A model generated the notes under the pieces. The model was given only the letters and a program-made list of their open reading frames with translations, was not told where the DNA came from and searched no databases. Position numbers and translations under genes: made by a program. From ZC4RG29 sp035304385 (GTDB lineage Bacteria > Bacteroidota > Bacteroidia > Cytophagales > Cyclobacteriaceae), in the NCBI GenBank assembly GCA_035304385.1, contig DATGQD010000038.1, positions 1 to 55,179 on the forward strand: 55,179 nucleotides of DNA. The letters run 5' to 3'. Shown one piece after another: positions 37,483 through 46,359 of this stretch (within the stretch, counting starts at the first letter, position 1; every line of letters begins with the position of its first letter).

Positions 37483-38796
37483 ATGGAAAAGTGGATACTG
37501 ATATCGGCCCTTCTTCTCGCGATTACAAGCGGGTATGGTCAGAACACTACCTTTTACAAGGACATCCAGCCCCTGATGCATGAGCGGTGCGCAACGTGTC
37601 ACCGGCCCGGCGGAGGCGCTCCGTTTAATCTCATTACCTACGAGGATGTCTCGCGCAAACTCGACTTTATCCGCAAGGTGGTTACGTCCGGCTACATGCC
37701 ACCCTGGCGGGCCAATGATCACTACACTCAATTTTCCAACAGCAGGAAACTGACGGAAAGTGAACTGAATGCGATCGTACAATGGATCGACGCGGGCGCA
37801 CCCAAAGGAAAGGTAAACCTGGATGCTGAACGCCGCCTGCAAAAACTCATTGACCTGGGCACGACTTACGGACGAAGTCCCGATCTGACCTTAAAGATGA
37901 AGTATGCCTATACGCTGAAGGGCGATGGCATCGAACGTTTCATGGTCTTCAAGATTCCTTTTGAATTGGACCAGGAATACAACGTCGAAGCGGTGGAGTT
38001 CACCACGAACAACAAACGCATCGTCCACCACGCCAACTTCGCCATTCACCCGGTGGAAGATTCCAACATCGACATCTACGGAACAGTCGATTCGATCAAC
38101 CTGAATACAGCACGGTATATGTACGATCAGTGGTTGCCGTACAAGAAAGAAATGACTTATTACGGCGGCTGGATCCCGGGAGCATCGTACGAATCGTATC
38201 CCCGCGATATGGGCTGGGTTATGCCCCGCCGTGGTGTGATGTTGCTAACCATTCATTACTCTCCGTCCGGCAAGGAGGAAGAAAGCATCAATGGCGTCAA
38301 CTTCTTTTTCACAAAGAATCCAATAACGCGTACTGTTAAAGTTATCAGTCTTGGGTCAGGTGGGATAGGCGAACGCGACATCTTCCCTCCACTCTTGTTG
38401 CTTCCCGGTGAGGTGCGGACATACCGGCTGCGCGTCGCGAACACCCGCGAAGACCTGTCGGTGCTTTACGTGTGGCCGCACATGCATTACCTCGGCAAAG
38501 AGTTCAAGGCTTACGCCACGCGAAACAACACCGACACGATACCGCTCGTGCACATTCCCCAATGGGATTTCCGATGGCAGGAAATATACCGCTACAAAAA
38601 ACCTGTCATCCTCAGGCAGGGCGATGTGGTGCAGATGTACGGCACGTACGACAACACGGCTGACAACCCCATGAACCCGAATAATCCACCGATCCTTGTG
38701 GAATCCTCCGGCGATATGCGCAGCGACCAGGAAATGTTTACCATGTTGCTGATCTATGTGTCGTACAAACCGGGAGATGAAGAGTTAGATTTGTGA
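37483..38796 (+). CDS. Cytochrome c - type-2 copper monooxygenase fusion
   Basis: The 437-residue product has a signal peptide (ILISALLLAITSGYGQ). Residues 25-110 are a cytochrome c domain: CATCH at 36-40, followed by HRPGGGAPFNLITYEDV and the likely axial Met in YMPPW (Met72). Residues ~140-437 match the fold of peptidylglycine alpha-hydroxylating-type copper monooxygenases. His182-His183, His258, His333, His335 (HMH) and Met418 stand in the same order and at similar distances as the two copper sites of that enzyme (HH, H, HxH, M). Copper and heme in one exported chain imply electron transfer from heme to copper. The substrate is unknown. It follows SusCD after a terminator, and the haloperoxidase is convergent. 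Confidence 0.9.
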   Translation: MEKWILISALLLAITSGYGQNTTFYKDIQPLMHERCATCHRPGGGAPFNLITYEDVSRKLDFIRKVVTSGYMPPWRANDHYTQFSNSRKLTESELNAIVQWIDAGAPKGKVNLDAERRLQKLIDLGTTYGRSPDLTLKMKYAYTLKGDGIERFMVFKIPFELDQEYNVEAVEFTTNNKRIVHHANFAIHPVEDSNIDIYGTVDSINLNTARYMYDQWLPYKKEMTYYGGWIPGASYESYPRDMGWVMPRRGVMLLTIHYSPSGKEEESINGVNFFFTKNPITRTVKVISLGSGGIGERDIFPPLLLLPGEVRTYRLRVANTREDLSVLYVWPHMHYLGKEFKAYATRNNTDTIPLVHIPQWDFRWQEIYRYKKPVILRQGDVVQMYGTYDNTADNPMNPNNPPILVESSGDMRSDQEMFTMLLIYVSYKPGDEELDL

Positions 38797-38920
38797 TTAG
38801 TGATTTTTGATCTATGATTTATGATTTGTATCCCAAGGGAAACAGTTTCGGGGTGGAATCCAAGGTCAGCCGGTGAACCGAAAATGGGTTCAAGAGACTA
38901 AATCTCAAATCGCTAATCAC
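38793..38920. repeat. Imperfect inverted repeat between convergent genes
   Basis: GTGATTAGTGATTT (38793-38806) faces its near-exact complement at 38907-38920 (one mismatch), and weaker pairing continues into ATGATTT-type direct repeats on the left arm. The left arm starts at the stop codon of the cytochrome-copper gene. The ~100-base interior has no ORF. Confidence 0.6.
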
Positions 38921-38927
38921 GTCGACT

Positions 38928-40256
38928 TCAGTTGTTCGTTAGTCGGATTTTCGACAACACCTTTTCACCGACCTTCTTTCCCTGGATCTGTCCGTATTCG
39001 ATAGCGGGCAAATAATGAATACCACCGTACAGCCGGCTAATAGCCGCTTCGTTACAGGCTTCCATGAAGGATCTGAATTGCCGCGGCGGGTAGCCGTAGG
39101 GCACTTCCGATGTGTCGAGGAAAGCAAAATTGTCTCCGAAGAAATCCGTTAACACTACCGCCGCCGCAGTAGAGATGACACTATGACCACTGGTATGCTC
39201 GGGGAATGGCGGCGTTTGCAACACGGGCTTCCAGGTTTCATCGATGTAGGCGTTGATGTAGGTTTCAGGACGTATCAAGTTGCTCCTGTATTTTTCTTCC
39301 CAACAGCTGATAAATCCGTCGAACAACGCAATAGCGGTAAGCGTATAGGCTGCCGAAGACTGAACCATGTCCGCCTGGCATTGCATGGAAGCTATACCGG
39401 CTATCGAGAGCCAGTGTCCACCAGGCGAGAGTTTCTTCGTGGCGTAGTTGGCGTGGCCGTGTACATTCACTACGAACGGATTGCAATCCCAGAAATTGGC
39501 AATCGCCTCCTGCTCGGGTGTAAGCTCCCTCACTGTACGATAGACCTTATGCGCCATATCGTAAAACGGCGTATCCTTTTCTTTGCTGAACGGCGTTGGT
39601 GCCGGTGGCTTGAACTGTGCCGCGCTGTCAAGGGCTAGCGGCCGGATCAACTTCCAATGCGGCTCTACGGCAGCCATATACGCGGGCGGTGTGGGAATCC
39701 ACTTCCCCTCCTCTCTCAACAGGTTGTAGCGGGTGAACTTGCGCGTTTCAGAATAGCCATCCGACGCTGCCCACTCCAGGATCACGTCGGCGACACGTCG
39801 GCCATACTGCAGCGATTCATCAAACAACTTTCGCGGCACCTTCCTGCGGAACGATGTAACAATGGCCTGAATAGAATCTTCCAGGACCGGCTCTGAGAAG
39901 ATCAACTTTTGTCCCGTGATCAGGAACGCGTATACGCCCGCCAGGCTGTGCGACACCGGCTTCTCTGGACGTGGGATCTTTGGAAAACCCTCGATCTGTC
40001 CTTCCAGGCTCCTGTACCGATCGTCTGCCTGGTTCAGTACTTCGTAGGCGGCAATATGGGCGTAAACGTAGATGCGCGACGCGACCGGAGGCGAAAATAT
40101 ATCGTGGATGATGACACTCGTGAGTGCTTCGTGCGCCCGGTGCAACGGCGCGCTATCCAGCACTGCTGATCGCACGTGACCCATGACCGGCGCGTGTTGC
40201 ACCACGAGCAACGCGAACATCACCAAACCTACAAACCAATTGAAAACTCTTTGCAC
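38928..40256 (-). CDS. Vanadium-dependent haloperoxidase-like protein (PAP2 fold)
   Basis: The 442-residue product has an N-terminal signal (FVGLVMFALLVVQHAPVMG). The vanadate-binding residues are all present: Lys322 and Arg329 in EKYRSNLIRP, Ser356-Gly357-His358 in EHTSGHS, and Arg408 and His414 in SRLYGGIHY. The spacings (7 and 6 residues) equal those of fungal chloroperoxidase (K353-R360, R490-H496). By homology it oxidises halides with peroxide, but acid phosphatases share the fold, so activity needs testing. The start is GTG at 40256, one base after the stop of the CRTAC1 gene, suggesting translational coupling. An ATG at 40220 lies inside the signal region. Confidence 0.92.
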   Translation of the reverse strand: MQRVFNWFVGLVMFALLVVQHAPVMGHVRSAVLDSAPLHRAHEALTSVIIHDIFSPPVASRIYVYAHIAAYEVLNQADDRYRSLEGQIEGFPKIPRPEKPVSHSLAGVYAFLITGQKLIFSEPVLEDSIQAIVTSFRRKVPRKLFDESLQYGRRVADVILEWAASDGYSETRKFTRYNLLREEGKWIPTPPAYMAAVEPHWKLIRPLALDSAAQFKPPAPTPFSKEKDTPFYDMAHKVYRTVRELTPEQEAIANFWDCNPFVVNVHGHANYATKKLSPGGHWLSIAGIASMQCQADMVQSSAAYTLTAIALFDGFISCWEEKYRSNLIRPETYINAYIDETWKPVLQTPPFPEHTSGHSVISTAAAVVLTDFFGDNFAFLDTSEVPYGYPPRQFRSFMEACNEAAISRLYGGIHYLPAIEYGQIQGKKVGEKVLSKIRLTNN

Positions 40257-40257
40257 G

Positions 40258-43200
40258 TTATTTTGCGATTCGTATCACCTGCGGAACATCATCGTTCTTT
40301 GCCACGATCAACCTCGGTCCTTTTGGAGTATTTACAATTACGGCGGCGCGTACATCACCATCTGCAAACAGTCCCGATTCGTCGGGCGTCACTGCATCGA
40401 ACGTTCCATCGCCCTTGCCCTTCAGCAGCAGGCCAAAGCTGGCATCGCTTTCTCCTGCCTGGGTTCGGTATCCGAAAAAGTTACCCAGCAGGAGCAGGTC
40501 CTGATTGCCGTCGTCGTCAAAATCGTCAGCCAATATGCTTTGCGTCGTGGAGAACTGCGCCTCCACGGGCAAGGGACGTTTCGAGAATTTCAACTCTTCT
40601 TGCTGCACAAGGACAATGCTCTCAACTTCCGTGCACCAGAACACTTGCGCTTTCGCGCGTTGCTCGGTATTAAAAATGTCGTCGAGGGTGGCACCTGCAT
40701 AATCAGCATATTTGACGTACTTCTTCTTCAGCACAGGAATTTGATCCAATAGCTCGTCGCGGCTGGCGAGAGGATAGCTCGTCCCCTGGATGTAATAGCA
40801 CACAATGGGATCAAGGCTTCCGTTCTCATCGAAGTCGGCAACATGAATCGTCATGGGCTCCTTCTCCGATGGCTTATGCTGATGGTTCCGTCCGCAGTTG
40901 CCGAGGACGAAATCGAGGTCACCGTCACGATCAACATCGGTGATCATCAGCGCACTCCACTGACCATACAGGCCGTCCGTTCCTGCCTCCCGCGAGACGT
41001 CGGTTAACACGCCGCTATCGTTTCGGAAAATCCTCACGGGCATCCAGTCGCCCGCAATAACCAGTTCGGGTAATCCGTCGCCCGTGAGATCTGTCCAGCT
41101 TGCCACGGTAACCATTCCGGGGAACATCAGGTCGGGATTCACGCTTTCGGTCACGTCTGTGAATTTCACATCACCATTGCCACTGTCGTTTCTCAGCACA
41201 TAGCTGCGTGAAGGCAAAGGGAAGTATCCGGACTTGCCGCGTCCGCCCACAAAGAGGTCCATATCCCCATCATTATCAAAGTCGCCAACAGCAATTGCGT
41301 GCTTGTTGCTCCTCATGGCCGGCAATGCGTTTAATGCCTTTGCGAACACGCCGTTGCCGTCGTTGAGGTATAGCCTGTCCTGGAACTCCGGTGATTCATC
41401 GAGGTATTCATTTCCTCCACTCACAACGTAAAGATCGAGGTCGTTGTCGTTGTCAGCATCGAAAAACAGTGCGTTCACATCCTCACTTGCGACGTCAGCA
41501 GCCCAGGGTCGCGACCGGGAAAGGGCAAACGTGCCATCCGCGGTTTGAAGCAGGAGTCCTCCCGACTGCCCGATAGCCCCGCCGAGAAACAGATCGTCGA
41601 GACCATCGCCATTGACATCACCTTTGGCAAGTGCAGGGCCCATGCGGCTGAGCTGATACGGTATCAGTACCTCCACTTTGAAATCGACGAAGTCGTTCTC
41701 GCTATGCCTGAAGTCGATTTGCTCCTCCGCCGGAGCGTTGGAAAACAGCCTGTCGCGCGTTATCTCACGCTTTCTTATCCACCGGTCTGTAGCATTCGTA
41801 TCGTCGAGGTGCAACACCTGGTTGGGCTGAACGTCTCGAGCGACGGTCTTGCCTCCCGACGGCCATTCCACCACCAGTGAGTCGATGCTACCCTGCGGCA
41901 CGCTAAAGTATATTCCCGACGTGACCGTAGATTGATAACCGCGCACGGGGAAGAGCTCCTGGTACTGCACCGAACCGCTTGCGTACAGCCACAGCTTGGC
42001 GCCGTAAGCAAACCGGTTGGCGGTTGAGCTTTTGAGGCGAACTGTCAACCAGGTCCGGTTTGTCTGGGGAAGGTTGTTTCGCCATAGCTCGACCGGTTGA
42101 TTATTGTTGCCGATGATCAGGTCCAGGTCGCCGTCGTTGTCAAAGTCCGCATAAGCTGCCGCATTGGATACGGATTTCGTCGTGAGGCCCCATGCCTCGG
42201 TAACATCGCGAAACTCCAATTGGCCCGTATTTTCGAATACATAGTTTCGAAGTACATTCGACGGCATTTTCCGGACGAGCTCATAGGTCTTGAAATTGAC
42301 GTTGCCCTTCGCCGCTTCCCTTAGCTGGGCATCCGCCATCGTGTACTTCAGGAAATCCATGTTGGTAAAATCCCGGAGGTAGCCATTGGTGACTACGATA
42401 TCCTTCCAGCCATCGCCGTTCAGGTCGGCAAGCAGGCCAGCCCAACTCCAGTCGGTGTTGGAGATGCCTGCCAGCTGGCCAATCTCACTAAACCTCACGT
42501 TGCCCTGATCGTCTGTTCCCCGGTTCAGGTGCAACATGTTGCGCATGTGCTGGCGATAGTAGCCGCTGTCGAGCAAGAGGTGGTACTGGTCGTATTCGTC
42601 CGGACCTTTCAGCAGTTTTTGTCGGTCGTTATCTTCCGGAAGCATGTCCAACGTCAGCACGTCCGGAAGCCCATCGTTGTTAAAGTCGGCAATGTCGGCG
42701 CCCATAGAGAATTTGGAGATGTGGGCAAACGACTTTTGTATCGACTGCGTGAACGTCCCGTCGCCGTTGTTGACGTAATAACAATCGTGTTCCGTATAGT
42801 CGCTCGTAGTGTAAATATCCGGCCAGCCATCGAGGTTGATGTCGGCTACGTTGACACTCAATCCGTAGTTAAGCGCATTGTTGATGATCCCGGCCTCCAG
42901 GGTTACGTCGGTGAATGTTCCTTTCTCGACGAGATCGTTTCGGAACAACCGGTTGCCGTACCGAAAGTCGGGCGTTGCACGACGTTCACGCGTATTGAGG
43001 AACGGGGAATACGTGTGCACCGAATGGTTCAAAAGAAACATGTCGAGGTCGCCGTCGCCATCGTAGTCGAAAAAGGCCGCCTGGGTCGACTGCGTTCCCG
43101 GCGCGTCAAGTCCAAACGCTTTGGCCTGCTCGCTGAACCGGGGCTTGCCATCGCGCATGCCTTCATTGATAAACAGCTCGTTCACGAGGTCGGCTTCCTT

Positions 43201-43620
43201 GAATTTTCCGGAATGGCATACGTAGATGTCCAGCAGGCCGTCGCCATTAACGTCGGCGATACTTACGCCGGTACTCCACCTGCCATTGCCTCGAATGCCC
43301 GCTTCACGACTTATGTCCTCGAAGCGAAAGTCGCCTTTGTTGAGAAATAACTTGTTGGGCGTCGTGTTGCCCGAAATGAAAACGTCGTCCAGGCCGTCGT
43401 TGTTGAAGTCGCCTACACCAATACCGTGACCGTTATACAAATACTCATAGATCAGGACGTGGAGGGAGTCGTCCTCGCGGACTTTATTGGTGAATTTAAG
43501 ACCCGTTTTTTCCGGTTTCAGGAGCGTGAACAAGGGCACCTGTCGCTGGGCATACAGCCCACCGGAGGAAACGGTGGCCACCGCCAGGATTACAGCAGGC
43601 AGAATAGCGCTTTTGTTCAT
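40258..43620 (-). CDS. CRTAC1/VCBS double-propeller protein with ASPIC-UnbV domain
   Basis: The 1120-residue secreted protein (signal SAILPAVILAVATVSSGGLYA) has about 14 FG-GAP/VCBS calcium-loop repeats, for example GVGDFNNDGLDDVF, SIADVNGDGLLDIY and LADDFDDDGNQDLL. About seven lie before and seven after a central ASPIC-UnbV domain near residues 510-630 (WLTVRLKSSTANRFAYG and SLVVEWPSGGKT). This suggests two seven-bladed calcium-binding propellers flanking the UnbV domain. By family knowledge it is an exported adhesion or scaffold-like protein with no known enzyme activity. It is one base upstream of the haloperoxidase gene and divergent to the esterase gene, with 217 bases between. Confidence 0.93.
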   Translation of the reverse strand: MNKSAILPAVILAVATVSSGGLYAQRQVPLFTLLKPEKTGLKFTNKVREDDSLHVLIYEYLYNGHGIGVGDFNNDGLDDVFISGNTTPNKLFLNKGDFRFEDISREAGIRGNGRWSTGVSIADVNGDGLLDIYVCHSGKFKEADLVNELFINEGMRDGKPRFSEQAKAFGLDAPGTQSTQAAFFDYDGDGDLDMFLLNHSVHTYSPFLNTRERRATPDFRYGNRLFRNDLVEKGTFTDVTLEAGIINNALNYGLSVNVADINLDGWPDIYTTSDYTEHDCYYVNNGDGTFTQSIQKSFAHISKFSMGADIADFNNDGLPDVLTLDMLPEDNDRQKLLKGPDEYDQYHLLLDSGYYRQHMRNMLHLNRGTDDQGNVRFSEIGQLAGISNTDWSWAGLLADLNGDGWKDIVVTNGYLRDFTNMDFLKYTMADAQLREAAKGNVNFKTYELVRKMPSNVLRNYVFENTGQLEFRDVTEAWGLTTKSVSNAAAYADFDNDGDLDLIIGNNNQPVELWRNNLPQTNRTWLTVRLKSSTANRFAYGAKLWLYASGSVQYQELFPVRGYQSTVTSGIYFSVPQGSIDSLVVEWPSGGKTVARDVQPNQVLHLDDTNATDRWIRKREITRDRLFSNAPAEEQIDFRHSENDFVDFKVEVLIPYQLSRMGPALAKGDVNGDGLDDLFLGGAIGQSGGLLLQTADGTFALSRSRPWAADVASEDVNALFFDADNDNDLDLYVVSGGNEYLDESPEFQDRLYLNDGNGVFAKALNALPAMRSNKHAIAVGDFDNDGDMDLFVGGRGKSGYFPLPSRSYVLRNDSGNGDVKFTDVTESVNPDLMFPGMVTVASWTDLTGDGLPELVIAGDWMPVRIFRNDSGVLTDVSREAGTDGLYGQWSALMITDVDRDGDLDFVLGNCGRNHQHKPSEKEPMTIHVADFDENGSLDPIVCYYIQGTSYPLASRDELLDQIPVLKKKYVKYADYAGATLDDIFNTEQRAKAQVFWCTEVESIVLVQQEELKFSKRPLPVEAQFSTTQSILADDFDDDGNQDLLLLGNFFGYRTQAGESDASFGLLLKGKGDGTFDAVTPDESGLFADGDVRAAVIVNTPKGPRLIVAKNDDVPQVIRIAK

Positions 43621-43837
43621 TTTGGCAGGCGTTCCGACCGCGCCTTGGGGTCCTTCCGTGTTCGGAAACGATCGATTCGTGTGCGTAAACGAAAGTACGG
43701 ATTTCTTTGAAATAACTCCAGAATGCTCTACCTTAAAATTCCATTATTCGAGGGTACTTTGCAATACCTCATCGCGGGTGTTTTTTCTTCCTGCGTACCT
43801 TGCGAAGTTTCGGAAAATCAACAAAAAAATAATCCAC

Positions 43838-46270
43838 ATGATTGCTACTATGAGAAGACTGATTGCGCTGTGGGTCGTGTTGACATGCGTGCCGCTCTAT
43901 GCCCAGGACACCGTCAGGTTTACGACAGGTCTCGCTGTAGGAGGTGTGCATCGTTATGGACGGGAAGCGATCGTGCAGGATCAACTTGCCTGGCAGCTTT
44001 TCACGGGGAAGTTGCAACATCCTGCCACGGGGCAGGCGTTGTATACCGACGATGAAAACCGCGCGCACCGTTGGGAGCAAGTCGAAGTGGATTCAACGGG
44101 TCGATTCCGAGGCGAGGCATTGAGCAGCGGATACCTTTATCTCGAGTATGAATCGCCAAAGGAACAGCCCGCACTTCTTAACGTCATGGGCAACAGCATG
44201 TCCTTTGTGAATGGGGAACCGCGTGGGGGCGACATCTACCGCGATGGATGGATGCACGTGCCGGTCCTCCTGAAAAAAGGATCTAATCAAATCCTGATCC
44301 GATGTTCGCGTGGCGTGCGCTGGCAGGGTATAGAAGCCCGGCTGATCCTGCTGCAGCAGCCGGTAACGCTTCTCGTCGGCGATCCCACGTTGCCTCACAT
44401 TGTGGCAGGGAAAACATCCGGCCTGCAATGGGGCGCCGTTGTCGTGAGCAACGCGACGAACAGAGCCTTGCGCAATCTGACGCTGACGAGCACTTTGGAA
44501 GGAAAGTCCACCGTTACCAACCTTCCAGACATACCACCAATGACGACGCGCAAAGTTGGTTTTCAATTTGACCCCTCCAATGCAGGCGCGACGGGCAAGC
44601 GCGATTGCCACCTGCAACTCAAACAAGGACAGAAAATCCTGGATGAACAAAAGGTTACAATCGAGACGATGGATCCGTCATCTCAACACAGTTATACGTT
44701 CACAAGTGAAATCGATGGCAGTGTTCAGTACTTCGCCGTAACGCCTCAAACCGGCGGCCCGAAAGAAGGATCAGCACTCTTTCTGTCGGTTCACGGCGCT
44801 GGTGTAGAAGCCATCGGCCAGGCGCGGGCGTATGACTCCAAGGAATGGGGTACGCTGGTCGCGCCCACCAACCGTCGACCGCGCGGCTTCAACTGGGAAG
44901 ATTGGGGAAGGCTGGATGCACTTGAAGTACTCGACATCGCCACGAAAAAATACGCACCCGATCCGACAAAAATATATCTTACAGGTCACTCCATGGGCGG
45001 CCACGGAACGTGGTATCTCGGCGCCACGTATCCCGATAAATGGGCAGCCATAGCGCCCTGTGCAGGATATCCAACACTAACCGGCTATGGCTCCGCCGAT
45101 GGCCGTATTCCGTCGGAAGGCCGGAACGAAATGGAAGAGATCCTGCTTCGCGCCAGCAACCCCAGCAACGTCATCGAACTGGCAAAAAACTATAGGGCGT
45201 TTGGAGTTTATATCTTCCATGGCGACAGCGACCGCGTCGTGTCCGTTGATTATGCGCGACAAATGCGAAAGGTGCTCGCGGACTTTCACCCGGATTTCGC
45301 TTACTACGAATATCCTGGCGGAAGTCACTGGTTTGGGGACGAAAGCGTAGACTGGCCACCCTTGTTCGAATTCTTCCGTCATCATACAAACAAACCCGAC
45401 AGCGCCGTCGACCTCGTCGATTTCACAACTGCCAACCCAGGGATATCATCCACCTACCGGTGGGCGTCCGTCCTGCAGCAACACCTCCCGCTGCAATACA
45501 GCAAGATCCGTCTGACACGCGATCGGAAAAACAAAACGATACAGGGTGAGACAGAAAACGTGGCCATGCTTAAGCTGAGTCTCACAGACCTCGAAGGAGA
45601 CGTGCACATTACGCTCGACGGCGATGCCCTTACAATACCGGCCGGCACAGGCGAGGTCTATCTCCACAAGCAAACACGCTGGGAAGTTGGAAAGCAACCC
45701 GACAAGAATCTTAAGGGACCACATCGTTACGGCACGTTCAAGGACGCGTTCAAGCACAGGATGGTATTTGTGTATGGCACGCGGGGAAATGCGGCGGAAC
45801 GGCAATGGGCTTATGCAAAGGCTCGTTACGATGCTGAAGTATGGTACTACCGCGCAAACGGTGCGGTGGACATAATCGCCGACAGGGATTTTAATCCGAA
45901 AGACTACCCGGATCGCGGTGTCATTCTGTACGGCAATGCCATCACAAATTCCGCCTGGAACAAGTTGCTTGCCGATTGCCCCATTCAATTCACGCGCGGG
46001 TCCGCTACGATCGGCACAAGAAAATTTGAAGGTGACGATCTGGGCGGATTTTTTGTCTGGCCCAGAAAAGACAGCGACATTGCCTCCGTGGGCGTGGTAG
46101 CTGGCACGGGCATTTCCGGCATGCGCGCAACAGAAGCAAACCAGTACTTTGCTGGCGGCAGCGGATTCCCCGACTACTTCATCTTCTCCGCCGATATGCT
46201 CAAGGACGGAGTTGGAGGCGTGAAGGCAGCAGGGTTTCTTGGGAACGATTGGAGCGTAGAGTTGCAGTAA
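43838..46270 (+). CDS. Secreted alpha/beta-hydrolase esterase, multidomain
   Basis: The 810-residue product has a signal peptide (LIALWVVLTCVPLYAQ). The N-terminal ~290 residues look like a beta-rich accessory region. A PHB-depolymerase/prolyl-oligopeptidase-like domain follows, with nucleophile elbow GHSMGGHGTW near residue 385, HGDSDRVVSVDYAR giving the acid region and YPGGSHWFGDE the catalytic His. The C-terminal ~250 residues are another beta-rich region. Probable role: extracellular or periplasmic carbohydrate or polymer esterase. The ATG at 43838 precedes the signal; the frame is open upstream to 43487, but that part has no family sequence. A GH43 gene follows on the same strand. Confidence 0.85.
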   Translation: MIATMRRLIALWVVLTCVPLYAQDTVRFTTGLAVGGVHRYGREAIVQDQLAWQLFTGKLQHPATGQALYTDDENRAHRWEQVEVDSTGRFRGEALSSGYLYLEYESPKEQPALLNVMGNSMSFVNGEPRGGDIYRDGWMHVPVLLKKGSNQILIRCSRGVRWQGIEARLILLQQPVTLLVGDPTLPHIVAGKTSGLQWGAVVVSNATNRALRNLTLTSTLEGKSTVTNLPDIPPMTTRKVGFQFDPSNAGATGKRDCHLQLKQGQKILDEQKVTIETMDPSSQHSYTFTSEIDGSVQYFAVTPQTGGPKEGSALFLSVHGAGVEAIGQARAYDSKEWGTLVAPTNRRPRGFNWEDWGRLDALEVLDIATKKYAPDPTKIYLTGHSMGGHGTWYLGATYPDKWAAIAPCAGYPTLTGYGSADGRIPSEGRNEMEEILLRASNPSNVIELAKNYRAFGVYIFHGDSDRVVSVDYARQMRKVLADFHPDFAYYEYPGGSHWFGDESVDWPPLFEFFRHHTNKPDSAVDLVDFTTANPGISSTYRWASVLQQHLPLQYSKIRLTRDRKNKTIQGETENVAMLKLSLTDLEGDVHITLDGDALTIPAGTGEVYLHKQTRWEVGKQPDKNLKGPHRYGTFKDAFKHRMVFVYGTRGNAAERQWAYAKARYDAEVWYYRANGAVDIIADRDFNPKDYPDRGVILYGNAITNSAWNKLLADCPIQFTRGSATIGTRKFEGDDLGGFFVWPRKDSDIASVGVVAGTGISGMRATEANQYFAGGSGFPDYFIFSADMLKDGVGGVKAAGFLGNDWSVELQ

Positions 46271-46276
46271 CAGGCG

Positions 46277-46336
46277 CAGTTGCAATGGCCAACGAGAACG
46301 TTCGGACCGAGTACTATTGCCACTGCATCTGCATCT
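46277..46336. repeat. Second copy of the dispersed hairpin element
   Basis: CAGTTGCAATGGC (46277-46289) pairs with GCCACTGCATCTG (46319-46331) with two mismatches. The 15-mer ACTGCATCTGCATCT at 46322-46336 is identical to 30140-30154, and GCA(A/G)TGGCC(A/G)AC is shared as well. It lies between the esterase stop and the GH43 start. Confidence 0.7.
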
Positions 46337-46359
46337 GCCACTGTTTATATTGCGGCAAT

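Noticed and set aside
42529..43350. Rightward ORF of 273 codons
   Set aside because: It lies antisense to the CRTAC1-like gene; its Val/Arg-rich sequence is what the reverse of Asp-Gly-Asn repeats gives.
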